Shown here piece by piece: positions 1 through 6,961 of a stretch of 10,075 nt of DNA; positions within the stretch are counted from its first letter, which is position 1, and each line of letters begins with the position of its first letter. The notes under the pieces are model-generated. The model searched no databases, had not been told where the DNA came from, and saw only the letters and a program-made list of their open reading frames with translations. The stretch lies in the NCBI GenBank assembly GCA_016931365.1, contig JAFGEY010000180.1:1-10075 (forward strand), read 5' to 3'. The translations under genes were made by a program, and so were the position numbers. The DNA is from Anaerolineae bacterium. Lineage in GTDB: Bacteria; Chloroflexota; Anaerolineae; JAFGEY01.

Positions 1-139
1 CGAGACGACGCGGACGCCCTTCTTTTGAGATGCAGAAACTCGTCGAAAAATGGTGCAATTGACCACGATTAAGTGCAGGGATACCGACAATGTCACATTC
101 CCCCAAAATTGTCATTTGAGGATTGGACAGAGAACCCTC
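1..139. other. Left-edge stretch without a supported gene
   Basis: This stretch follows the stop codon of the carboxylesterase. One plus-strand frame is open from the edge to a TGA at 58-60 (19 codons). A minus-strand frame starting with ATG at 115 is open to the left edge (38 codons, reading MTILGECDIVG...). Neither has a ribosome binding site or a recognisable motif, and either could be part of a gene that lies mostly outside the window. It contains short inverted repeats: GACAAT at 86-91 with ATTGTC at 108-113, and the 11-base palindrome-like AATGTCACATT at 90-100. No T-run follows them on the minus strand, so they are not a convincing terminator. Confidence 0.4.
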
Positions 140-1720
140 TCAGCCTCCGGGCTTTTGCGTATAGAATTGATCCAGGAATAAATAACGGGCTCGATGCCGT
201 TCCGGTTCCGCGCGCGAATCTACATCCAGCCGCATCACCTGAACGCCGCCGCCGCGATTGGCCGCCGGCCATACAGGCAAGCCCGGGCCATTCGGATCGC
301 CGGTCTTGATAAAATTTGCAAAATACGCCTGCATAACTTGGGACACCTTGAAATCGTCCGGCGTCCATGCATAGACCTTGTTGGTGGCGAGATTGCCCAT
401 AGCGTACTCGATCTCGGCCGAGTGCACCGCGCCACGGGCGGGCGGCAGGGTAATTGCCGCCGCGTCAGATGCATCCACCACGCCGCCGGCGAGGCCCGGA
501 ACTACATTGTCCATTTCCGGCTTCATCGGCGGACGTGGGTGCGCATAAAGGTAGCGGTACACGGGCGCATCCCCGGTCTTGCCGTGCAGATCGCACCATT
601 TCCACGTGCTGTAGGCAATGAAATTGTCGCTGGCCAAGTCTGTTGCGGACTCAATGGTCTGCTCAGTTGTGGAAGCCGGGTACAATACCAAGACTTGATC
701 GGCCAGATCGCCATAACGCGCGCGCACGATCTCGGCGTAATTCTCCGGCGTCGGCTCACGCTGGCCCAGCACCATCATATGGTTCATCTCTGCCGAGTTC
801 CAGCCGGCGAGCAGCGGGACATGGGCCTGTTTGCCGGCGGCGAAAATATCTGCCGGGAATTGGGGAAGGAAATAACCGTCGACGGTCCCGACGGCGAATG
901 GGAAATTGGGCCGGTCCGTGATCTGGAGAAGTTGTTCCGCCGGCATCGCGCGCAGTTCTGCCAGTGAGGACGCCCCGGCGCTGGTCGCAAACGCGAGTCC
1001 GGCCTGTTCCGCTTCGGCAAGCGAAACAGGAGCCAGCGTGGGGTTGATCGCAGCGCCGCTCTCGCCGATCGCGCCGGCGATCAAATCCTTCGCCAGCGGA
1101 GAAACCATCTGGACGCTGACCGAGATCGATCCGGCCGACTCGCCTGCAATGGTGACTCTGGCGGGATCGCCGCCGAAAGCGGCGATATTCTGCTGCACCC
1201 AACGCAATGCGGCGGTCTGATCCAGGTAGCCATAGTTGCCGGAGGCGTGGTGTAGAGATTCTTTGGCCAGTTCGGGATGGGCCAGAAAGCCAAACACGCT
1301 GAGACGATAGTTCATGGTGAGGGTGACAATGCCTTGGCAGGCCATGCTTTCGCCGTCATAGCGCGGCTCCGAGCCATCCCCGGCCATATTTCCTCCGCCG
1401 TAAAAGTAAACTAGTACCGGCAGCCGCTCCTCGTCCGACTGGGCGGGGGTCCACACGTTCAAGTAGAGGCAGTCCTCGCTCATACCGTTGGATCGAAACC
1501 CCATGTCGCCAAACATACGCAGTTGCATCGCCCGCGGGCCGAATTGATCGGCTTTGCGCACGCCCTCCCAGTTTTCGACCGGCTGCGGTGGCTTCCAGCG
1601 CAGATCGCCGACTGGCGGCGCGGCAAAGGGGATGCCTTTAAAGATGCGAATCCCCGAATGCGGCGCGGTGACTCCTTCGACGATGCCATGGACCGTCTTG
1701 ATACGATTGGTCAGTTTCAT
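140..1720 (-). CDS. Type-B carboxylesterase (para-nitrobenzyl esterase-like), alpha/beta hydrolase
   Basis: This is a 526-residue serine esterase of the carboxylesterase type-B family, which hydrolyses ester bonds of varied small molecules. The N-terminal family region GIPFAAPPVGDLRW is present, followed by the type-B signature EDCLYLNVW at residues 82-90. The nucleophile elbow GESAG lies at 193-197 with Ser195. The acid is probably Glu311 (WNSAE) and the base His433 (GAVHSAEIEYAMGN). The oxyanion-hole segment reads YGGGN at 107-111 where many relatives have HGGG. Length is normal for bacterial members. There is no signal peptide, so it is probably cytoplasmic. An ATG 48 nt further upstream (1768) is in frame, but the ATG at 1720 is preferred because AAGGGG (1730-1735) sits 9 nt before it and the family homology begins just after it. 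It is the last gene visible in the run, 139 nt after the DUF362 gene. The natural substrate cannot be told. Confidence 0.93.
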   Translation of the reverse strand: MKLTNRIKTVHGIVEGVTAPHSGIRIFKGIPFAAPPVGDLRWKPPQPVENWEGVRKADQFGPRAMQLRMFGDMGFRSNGMSEDCLYLNVWTPAQSDEERLPVLVYFYGGGNMAGDGSEPRYDGESMACQGIVTLTMNYRLSVFGFLAHPELAKESLHHASGNYGYLDQTAALRWVQQNIAAFGGDPARVTIAGESAGSISVSVQMVSPLAKDLIAGAIGESGAAINPTLAPVSLAEAEQAGLAFATSAGASSLAELRAMPAEQLLQITDRPNFPFAVGTVDGYFLPQFPADIFAAGKQAHVPLLAGWNSAEMNHMMVLGQREPTPENYAEIVRARYGDLADQVLVLYPASTTEQTIESATDLASDNFIAYSTWKWCDLHGKTGDAPVYRYLYAHPRPPMKPEMDNVVPGLAGGVVDASDAAAITLPPARGAVHSAEIEYAMGNLATNKVYAWTPDDFKVSQVMQAYFANFIKTGDPNGPGLPVWPAANRGGGVQVMRLDVDSRAEPERHRARYLFLDQFYTQKPGG

Positions 1721-1859
1721 AGAAAGCGCCCCCTTCTCTAAAGAGTGCCGCACGCCCACATGTGGCACGTGGGTTACGGCGTTGCAGAACTTGTAACAGT
1801 TCTTGGCCTCGATATGACGCTAAAGCACCTGATCGACCAGCGAACTGCACAAGCTATGC
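1721..1859 (-). promoter_or_regulatory. Intergenic region with palindromes upstream of the esterase
   Basis: These 139 nt separate the DUF362 stop from the esterase start. They hold a perfect 10-base palindrome, CCACATGTGG (1756-1765), nested in two further inverted pairs: GTGCC 1745-1749 with GGCAC 1764-1768, and CCCAC 1755-1759 with GTGGG 1769-1773. A second perfect inverted repeat, AGAACT/AGTTCT with a 6-nt spacer, spans 1786-1803. They lie 35 to 83 nt upstream of the esterase ATG, a usual place for an operator. I could not find a convincing -35/-10 pair. A transcript hairpin is the alternative, but no T-run follows, so a rho-independent terminator is unlikely. Confidence 0.35.
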
Positions 1860-2969
1860 TCAATCAACCAGGTATCCCTGCTGTTGGTACTGCTGGAACA
1901 ACACGCCCCACGCCGTGCTCTCGCGCCAGCGCCGGGCGATTGCCTTGTACTTGAGCGGCCAATAGAGATAATCTTGCTCGATCTCGCCGATCAAGGTGGG
2001 AACGACGACCAGCGGCGTGCGCAAGACCAGCTTTTGCAGCACCCGCGTCGGCCCGTACCAGGCCAGCCAGGCCAGAAAGCTGTGCGAGTTGTAGCTAACC
2101 TTGAAACCCCAGTTCTCTCCCGACACGTCGTCGCCGACCAGTTCAATGTCGCGCGGATCGCCAACGCCCAGACCCTGTTCCTGGGCCAGGCGGATGTATT
2201 TGATCTGCAAGGGATCAAAGCCCATCAGTTTCGCAGCGACGGCATCGATGGCGACCTGATCTGCCGAGGCGAGGATGATGTTCTTGACCACCGGCTGTAC
2301 CATGCGCGGGCCTGCACCGTTGCCGGCGGTTGTGCCATCCATCACGGCGAAAATCCCGGGGTGAATCTCTTTTTGGATCGCCAGCAGATCGACCAGCGTC
2401 TCGTGAATCCAGGTGTGCGTGTAATGCCGGTACTTGCTCAACAATCCGCCAAAGGCGTTTTTCATCGCCCCGGTCGTCGTCGTGTACATGTGCGTTTTGA
2501 CCGTTGGCAAGTGCAGGATGTTTTTGCCGATAAAATAGTCCGGGATGTGGATGCCTTCGGGGTAAATGTGATCCAGGGCCAGCATTTTGGCCTGCGGTCG
2601 ATAGGGCACCCAGGTCATCTCTTGCGTGCGAAAGTTGTACAACACCGGCACACTGTGGTGTTTGAAAATCGGCACATAGCCGTTCAGGTCTTCTCCCTTG
2701 AAGGCATTGGTCACTACGGTTTGATTTTGCACGCACACCAGGTCATTCAGGCCCACCTGGCGCAAGGCCAGGATCACGCCTTCGAGTTGCCAGGGCGTGG
2801 TATTGGCGCCGGGCATCGGAAAGTGCCAGGTGATGTTGTCTTTGAGAAGGGTGGTGGCGCCGGGATCGAGGGCTTGGCACCCACCGGCCAACTCGAACAG
2901 CCGTTGATAGTCCGCAATGACGGTTTCCGGCTGCGTGTACAAGACTGCAACTTGGGAGCGATTTGTCAT
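1860..2969 (-). CDS. DUF362 domain-containing protein, no ferredoxin module
   Basis: This is a 369-residue protein of the DUF362 family, whose biochemical role is not settled. Diagnostic blocks are visible: PTVKTHMYTTTTGAMKNAFG at about 155-174, VMDGTTAGNGAGP at 209-221, and ASADQVAIDAVAAKLMGFDP at 234-253, followed by IKYIRLAQEQGLGVGDPRDIELVG. Many relatives carry CxxCxxC iron-sulfur clusters after or inside this domain. This one has only isolated cysteines and no such cluster. The C-terminus (about 300-369) is rich in Trp and Tyr with a short hydrophobic stretch and could associate peripherally with membranes; that is inference. The start at 2969 is chosen because AAAGGA (2974-2979) lies 4 nt before the ATG and because it overlaps the GyrI-like stop codon as ATGA, which indicates translational coupling. 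An in-frame ATG at 3008 lies inside the upstream gene and is less likely. Confidence 0.88.
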   Translation of the reverse strand: MTNRSQVAVLYTQPETVIADYQRLFELAGGCQALDPGATTLLKDNITWHFPMPGANTTPWQLEGVILALRQVGLNDLVCVQNQTVVTNAFKGEDLNGYVPIFKHHSVPVLYNFRTQEMTWVPYRPQAKMLALDHIYPEGIHIPDYFIGKNILHLPTVKTHMYTTTTGAMKNAFGGLLSKYRHYTHTWIHETLVDLLAIQKEIHPGIFAVMDGTTAGNGAGPRMVQPVVKNIILASADQVAIDAVAAKLMGFDPLQIKYIRLAQEQGLGVGDPRDIELVGDDVSGENWGFKVSYNSHSFLAWLAWYGPTRVLQKLVLRTPLVVVPTLIGEIEQDYLYWPLKYKAIARRWRESTAWGVLFQQYQQQGYLVD

Positions 2970-3475
2970 TTTGTTCCTTTCTCTTTGATTGGCAACCAAA
3001 ACTCGCAATAATTGTCCTCACTGCTTCCGTCGCTTTCAGGCGGATATACTTCCATCTCGGGTGCATTGGCATGGACAAATTCCGAGTTAGGCAGCCATTC
3101 CATAAACGCGTACATTTCCGCTTTGACGATCGCCTCGGGCACTTTACCTCGACATTCGAAAACGGCCCATTGCGACGCCGGTACTGAATAATGCTCAAGT
3201 TCAACTGCTGAGCAGTTTTGTGGTTCTTCAATGGCAATCAGATAATAAAACTCGCGTTTCGCCGGGTCTTTTTCCACGCAGGAAATGCCCAACGTGACGC
3301 CTCTCGTTTGTGGGCCAGGGTGAAAATCACCGATCTGCTCGAATAACTCGAACAGACCACCTGCTCGACATTGTTCCCAGAACCGTCCGAAAATGGCGTT
3401 ATCTTGGCCGGATATCCAGGTCTTTTTGCCGATAACTTGAAAGGCCGGGCGTTCAATAGTTCGGGAGCTAATCAT
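2966..3475 (-). CDS. Stand-alone GyrI-like / AraC-type effector-binding domain protein
   Basis: This 169-residue single-domain protein has the GyrI-like (SOUL-type, AraC effector-binding) fold signature. It opens with a beta-strand ERPAFQVIGKKTWIS. The middle holds ELEHYSVPASQWAVFECRGKVP (about 92-113). The end holds FMEWLPNSEF (124-133), the E-x-Y pair in MEVYPPE (141-147) and the closing strand YCEFWLPIKEK (156-166). In the family these features line a hydrophobic small-molecule pocket; relatives are ligand domains of MerR/AraC regulators, the gyrase inhibitor SbmC, or small hydrolases of reactive natural products. No helix-turn-helix is present, so it is not itself a DNA-binding regulator. 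The start is ATG at 3475 with GAGGAG (3481-3486) 5 nt upstream. The longer open frame beyond it is non-coding. It overlaps DUF362 by 4 nt, so the two are made together. Whether it senses, sequesters or hydrolyses a ligand is unknown. Confidence 0.85.
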   Translation of the reverse strand: MISSRTIERPAFQVIGKKTWISGQDNAIFGRFWEQCRAGGLFELFEQIGDFHPGPQTRGVTLGISCVEKDPAKREFYYLIAIEEPQNCSAVELEHYSVPASQWAVFECRGKVPEAIVKAEMYAFMEWLPNSEFVHANAPEMEVYPPESDGSSEDNYCEFWLPIKEKGTK

Positions 3476-3599
3476 GCATTCTCCTCTGCGTGGTGTCCGT
3501 TGTTTATCTACAATGTTTAATGAAAGGAAGCGAAAAAATGTGACGCAAAAAAGTTCGGATGCGTTCGAGATACAAGTCAACTTGGTTTCCAGAAGCGCG
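3476..3599 (-). promoter_or_regulatory. AT-rich gap, possible promoter for the GyrI-like/DUF362 pair
   Basis: This 124-nt gap lies between the aldo/keto reductase stop and the GyrI-like start and is visibly richer in A and T than the genes. On the minus strand it holds TTGACT (3575-3580), which resembles a -35 box, but no good -10 lies 16-18 nt further on. A weaker pair is TTGCGT (3543-3548) and TTTCAT (3520-3525) with a 17-nt spacer. TTGACT sits inside the near-palindrome CAAGTCAACTTG (3573-3584). I see no strong terminator for the upstream operon. A new promoter here is plausible but unproven. Confidence 0.3.
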
Positions 3600-4532
3600 T
3601 CAATTTCCTGACACGGAATCGACGTGCCGAAAGATGTGTTCCACGCGCCGCCGGTCTGATTCCGAAAGCGGCGGGTGGGAGAACGATGCAAGATTGGCTT
3701 GCAGGTGAGCCGGATTGCCGGTGCCGGAGAGGATGACGTGCGTGCCCGGTTCGTCACGGCAAAAACGATACGCGGCATCCGGCAGGCTGACCGCGCCGCC
3801 CTCGTGGATCAAAAAGCCGAATGGGGCCGCCCGGTCGATGTTGGCGGGATCGAGTTGGCCCTTTTCGATCAGTTCGTCGATCACTTGAGCCAGCAGCTCC
3901 GGCCGGCTCAACGCGCGCCGGACGGCGTACATGATCAGAACGCCGATATCCTTTTCAATTGTCTTTGGAAAGACCCGCTCGCGCGCCGACTGGTTGAGCA
4001 GGTTAAACCCGACCATCATCACGTCCCACACATTGTCGTACAGCGCACGTTGCAGCATCGCGTGCTGTGGGTCAGCGCTAAATTGCTCGCTGATGGCGAT
4101 AAAGCGGAGCTTGCCCTGCTCGCGCAGCCGTTGCAGCACGGGCACGATCTCGGCGGCAAGGTACTCATAGTCTGCCAGGTTCACGCCGTGAAGGTGATAA
4201 ATATCCACGTAATCGGTGTCCAGGCGTTTCAGGCTCGCCTCCAGGCTTTGTACGACATCCTGAGCCGCGAGGTTGCCGCTTGAGCTTTTCTTGGTCGACA
4301 GCACCAGCTTGTCGCGATCCAGGCCGCGGATTGCCTGACCGACGATCTCTTCGGTGTGGTACGCCTCTGCCGTATCGATCAGGTTGATCCCTGCGTCCAG
4401 GGCTTGCCGGACCACCGCCACGGATTCGCGCTCACTCCGGCCGGTGCTCTGCCCAACACGACTGTGGCCGTCGCAGCCGATCCCCATCACGGTGACCTCT
4501 AATCCCGTCCGCCCCAATATTGTTTTTTTCAT
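3600..4532 (-). CDS. Aldo/keto reductase
   Basis: This is a 310-residue NAD(P)H-dependent oxidoreductase of the aldo/keto reductase superfamily, which folds as a TIM barrel and reduces aldehydes or ketones. It starts with the typical strand MKKTILGRTGLEVTVMGIGC. The catalytic tetrad can be placed as Asp53 (NLIDTAEAY), Tyr58, Lys81 (VLSTKK) and His115 (DIYHLHG). The later barrel strands RFIAISE and the cofactor-side motif THVILSGTGNPAHLQAN (264-280) follow the family pattern. Length is normal. The ATG at 4532 is chosen over one at 4574 because AAAGGA (4540-4545) is 7 nt upstream and homology starts at residue 2; the longer form would also overlap the deaminase gene. It begins 31 nt after the deaminase stop and is the last gene of the tight five-gene run. 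The substrate is not predictable. Confidence 0.93.
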   Translation of the reverse strand: MKKTILGRTGLEVTVMGIGCDGHSRVGQSTGRSERESVAVVRQALDAGINLIDTAEAYHTEEIVGQAIRGLDRDKLVLSTKKSSSGNLAAQDVVQSLEASLKRLDTDYVDIYHLHGVNLADYEYLAAEIVPVLQRLREQGKLRFIAISEQFSADPQHAMLQRALYDNVWDVMMVGFNLLNQSARERVFPKTIEKDIGVLIMYAVRRALSRPELLAQVIDELIEKGQLDPANIDRAAPFGFLIHEGGAVSLPDAAYRFCRDEPGTHVILSGTGNPAHLQANLASFSHPPLSESDRRRVEHIFRHVDSVSGN

Positions 4533-4563
4533 CGGCCAGTCCTTTCTCGTCTTTGACTCGCTC

Positions 4564-4974
4564 TCACATCCCATCCTTGTTTGCGGATGCGCCGTCCAGC
4601 CAATGATAGGGCAGCAATTCTTTTAGCGGTTTGATCAGCCCTTCCCCGACAATGACTTGGGCATTTGTATTTTCTTTGTCCAGGAGCAGCATAAACTCCC
4701 GGCAGCGACCGCATGGCGGCGATATGCCCTCCTGGTTGACGGCGACCACCATTTTGATGACCGTCTCTCTATGTTTCAGCATCTCGGCGATGGCCGAATG
4801 TTCGGCGCAGAACCCGATCCCGCTGGACACATCGATGCAAATGCCGGTGTATATCTGGCCTGAACCGCTCAATATGGCTGCGGAGACATAGCCAGCCGAC
4901 GCATTCTCAGTCGCCAGCGGAAACTCGCCGACATATTCCCTGGCCTTTTCGATCAAGACTTGAGGGTCGATCAT
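4564..4974 (-). CDS. CDA-fold zinc deaminase, blasticidin-S-deaminase-like
   Basis: This 136-residue protein belongs to the cytidine-deaminase fold, which hydrolytically removes an amino group from a cytosine-like ring. Zinc ligands are Cys56 (FCAEHSA), Cys88 and Cys91 (PPCGRC), with Glu58 as proton shuttle. The overall plan (IEKAREYVGEF start, AAILSGSGQIYTG strand, ISPPCGRCREFM, end at ELLPYHW) and the length match both cytidine deaminase and blasticidin-S deaminase. The segment between strand 2 and the zinc motif reads GICIDVSSGIGFCAE. It lacks the Asn-x-Glu-Asn seen in true cytidine deaminases and is one residue shorter, so cytidine may not be the substrate. The in-frame ATG at 5037 has a better ribosome site (GGGAG, 4 nt away), but its extra 21 codons have low GC in third position and no family counterpart, so the start at 4974 is preferred. 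It sits between the GH3 and aldo/keto reductase genes. Confidence 0.85.
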   Translation of the reverse strand: MIDPQVLIEKAREYVGEFPLATENASAGYVSAAILSGSGQIYTGICIDVSSGIGFCAEHSAIAEMLKHRETVIKMVVAVNQEGISPPCGRCREFMLLLDKENTNAQVIVGEGLIKPLKELLPYHWLDGASANKDGM

Positions 4975-5075
4975 TTTTCCCCGCCCCGCGTATTGTCGAG
5001 AGGCTTGTACAGCCATTCGAGCATTTCGGGCATACATTTTACTCCCAACAAGCTCTCTGCCGCAAAAGCAATCCG
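4975..5075 (-). other. Short gap between the GH3 and deaminase genes
   Basis: With the preferred deaminase start this gap is 101 nt; with the upstream start at 5037 it would be 38 nt. I see no clear promoter or terminator. GGGAG at 5042-5046 is the ribosome binding site that would serve the longer form of the deaminase. Confidence 0.3.
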
Positions 5076-6947
5076 CTATGCGTCGTCATAGCTCAACCCA
5101 AACCCGAATTCAAAAAGCGGATTCTCGGAATCATAAGGTACATCTTCTTTTTGTCGCTCCACCGCCTCCATCGACGAAGGCAGTTCGAACGGCAGCCGGC
5201 CGGCCGGGGCAAATGTGCCAAAGAGAATGTCCAAAAGTGCCTGGTCGCTGGCCCCAAAACTGCCCAGGATGGCCGCCGCTTCCTTCTCTAGTTCAGGGAT
5301 CACCGCCGGCCGATCCAGGTAAACGTCGATCACCGTCGGTCTGGCGCGCATCACCTCCTGCAAGTGCCGCAGCGCTTCTTCCCGGAAAGCCAGATTGCCG
5401 TGGTGGATGCGCCCAAAGAAGCCGGGCCCCGTCTCGAACGGCGTCTGCACGCGCAGGATCGCCACCTCCGCCGCCTCCGGGCTGTCGACAACGGTGCCGT
5501 AGCCGGCGGCGATGGATGGATCGATGCCCTCCACATAGATTCTCGCCCCACGGTGCAAAGGGAGCGTCTTGCCGCCCTCGCCCACCCGATTCTTGAGCAG
5601 CACGATCGACTTGCGCTGCGCCAGGGCCGCCGCGGCCTGAAATCCAGCGTTGCCGACGACTGCCCTGGCCTGTTCCGGATCGGTGTAGGGATTTTCGAAC
5701 AGGCCGAGTCTGAATTTGTCGCGCAGCAAGCGCCTGACCGACTCGTCGATCCGGGCCTCGGCCAGCTCGCCCTTTCTGACCAGATCGACGATGATTTCAG
5801 GGGTGTGATCCCCGCCAAACTGATCGACCCCGGCCTCGATCGCTTTCTTGTATCGCTGTTCAACGGTCAGGTCTTCCACGCCCCAGACCATGCGCGTCGC
5901 GATCCCCCAATCCGTGCAGATCACCCCGTCGAATCCCATTTGTTCCCTGAGCAAGCCGGTCAGAATGTCTTTGTTGAACCCCATTCCGACGTTTTCGCCC
6001 GTCACATCGACCGGAATGCCATAATAGGGCATCATCTGGGCTGTTTGGGCTTGAATGGCAGCTTTGAATGGGATCAGGTGATACGCGAAATTATTTCCCG
6101 GATAGACCTGCTCTTTGCCATAGTCGTTGTGCGCGTCCAAACCGTCTCGCTGCGGCCCACCGCCCGGAAAGTGCTTGCACATCGTGATCACACTGTCCGG
6201 GGTCAGGCCATTTTCGCCCTGGAAGCCCTTGATGTAGGCTGCCGTCAGTTTGGCGGCGAGTTCGGCATCTTCGCCAAAGGTGCCCACGATACGGCCCCAG
6301 CGCGGCTCGGTCGCCAGGTCGGCCATCGGGTGCAACGCGGTACGGATGCCGGTGGCCCGGTATTCCTGGGCGGCGATCTCGCCAAACTGCCTGACCAGCG
6401 CCTCATCGCCCGTCGCGGCCAGGCCGATCGGCTCGGGCCATTGCGAGAAAAAGCCGGCGCGGACGCTGGTCGCGTTGGGATCGTGCTGAAAGCCGTGGCG
6501 CGGGTCAGAGCTGATCGTCACCGGGATACCTAGCCTCGATCCCTCGGCCAGTTCCTGGAGCCGGTTGTTCCACATAGCCATCACCTCGGGTCGATCGTGC
6601 GCTCGCGTCAGCACGTGCCGGATGCCCTTGTCGACGATCGCATCGGTCGTCGCTGGCCCCATCACCATCCGCACGCCGGGAGACGGTTCGAAAACGCGCG
6701 GTTCTTCGAGCAAAGTACCTCCTTCACCCATTTCCAACGCCGGGTGGACCATCAGCCCCGCTTTTTCCTCCAGCGTCATCTGCGCGATCAAGTCGTTGAC
6801 TCGCTCCTCGACCGGCCGCCTCCAGTCTTCGTACGGATCCAGTTTGCCGTTCCCGTTCAGGTCTTTAAACAGCAGTCCGTCGTGCTCCTGCAAGATAGCC
6901 GCCTTGGCGGCGATCTCCGGTTGTGAAGGATTTTCTTGTTTATTCAC
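5076..6947 (-). CDS. Glycoside hydrolase family 3 beta-glycosidase, cytoplasmic, with EF-hand-like loop
   Basis: This 623-residue GH3 enzyme probably removes terminal beta-linked sugars (glucose or xylose) with retention. The N-terminal barrel shows MTLEEKAGLM (57-66), the substrate-site block SSDPRHG (146-152), ALHPMADLATEPRWGRIVGTFGED (about 204-227) and KHFPGGG (258-264). The catalytic nucleophile is probably Asp346 in GVICTDWG. The C-terminal alpha/beta sandwich runs from AQRKSIVLLKN (about 443-453) to FEFGFGLSY (612-620). The protein ends there, so the fibronectin-III-like domain of many GH3 enzymes is absent. Near the N-terminus, DLNGNGKLDPYE (29-40) matches a calcium-binding EF-hand loop in spacing (D29, N31, N33, K35, D37, E40). 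There is no signal peptide. The start codon is GTG, fixed by AAGGAG 8 nt before it, and it lies 12 nt after the MATE stop. The exact sugar is unknown. Confidence 0.94.
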   Translation of the reverse strand: MNKQENPSQPEIAAKAAILQEHDGLLFKDLNGNGKLDPYEDWRRPVEERVNDLIAQMTLEEKAGLMVHPALEMGEGGTLLEEPRVFEPSPGVRMVMGPATTDAIVDKGIRHVLTRAHDRPEVMAMWNNRLQELAEGSRLGIPVTISSDPRHGFQHDPNATSVRAGFFSQWPEPIGLAATGDEALVRQFGEIAAQEYRATGIRTALHPMADLATEPRWGRIVGTFGEDAELAAKLTAAYIKGFQGENGLTPDSVITMCKHFPGGGPQRDGLDAHNDYGKEQVYPGNNFAYHLIPFKAAIQAQTAQMMPYYGIPVDVTGENVGMGFNKDILTGLLREQMGFDGVICTDWGIATRMVWGVEDLTVEQRYKKAIEAGVDQFGGDHTPEIIVDLVRKGELAEARIDESVRRLLRDKFRLGLFENPYTDPEQARAVVGNAGFQAAAALAQRKSIVLLKNRVGEGGKTLPLHRGARIYVEGIDPSIAAGYGTVVDSPEAAEVAILRVQTPFETGPGFFGRIHHGNLAFREEALRHLQEVMRARPTVIDVYLDRPAVIPELEKEAAAILGSFGASDQALLDILFGTFAPAGRLPFELPSSMEAVERQKEDVPYDSENPLFEFGFGLSYDDA

Positions 6948-6955
6948 CGATGATT

Positions 6956-6961
6956 CTCCTT
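6956..6961 (-). promoter_or_regulatory. Ribosome binding site fixing the GTG start of the GH3 gene
   Basis: AAGGAG on the minus strand lies 8 nt before the GTG at 6947. Its first two bases overlap the TAA stop of the MATE gene, which shows close operon packing. No in-frame ATG lies nearby, so GTG is the likely start. Confidence 0.75.

Noticed and set aside
194..967. 257-codon open frame on the plus strand
   Set aside because: It lies antisense to the carboxylesterase and has no recognisable domain; it is explained by codon bias of the real gene.
1884..3011. 375-codon open frame on the plus strand
   Set aside because: It mirrors the DUF362 gene and its junction with the GyrI-like gene. No ribosome site or recognisable domain is seen.
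3541..3570. ACGCA/TGCGT inverted repeat with a T-run as terminator of the aldo/keto reductase gene
   Set aside because: The arms are only 5 bases with a 12-base loop, and the T-run lies within the loop rather than after the stem, so it does not have terminator geometry.
3476..3778. 101-codon N-terminal extension of the GyrI-like protein
   Set aside because: The extension would overlap the aldo/keto reductase gene and has no homology, while the ATG at 3475 has GAGGAG 5 nt upstream and begins at the domain start.
4975..5037. 21-residue N-terminal extension of the deaminase
   Set aside because: Third-position GC is low compared with the body of the gene and family members begin near the later Met. 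It was not excluded completely because its ribosome site is the better one.
5364..6533. 389-codon open frame on the plus strand
   Set aside because: It is antisense to the GH3 gene, which has clear catalytic motifs. The translation is rich in Arg, His and Asp without family motifs, as expected for the shadow of a GC-rich gene.
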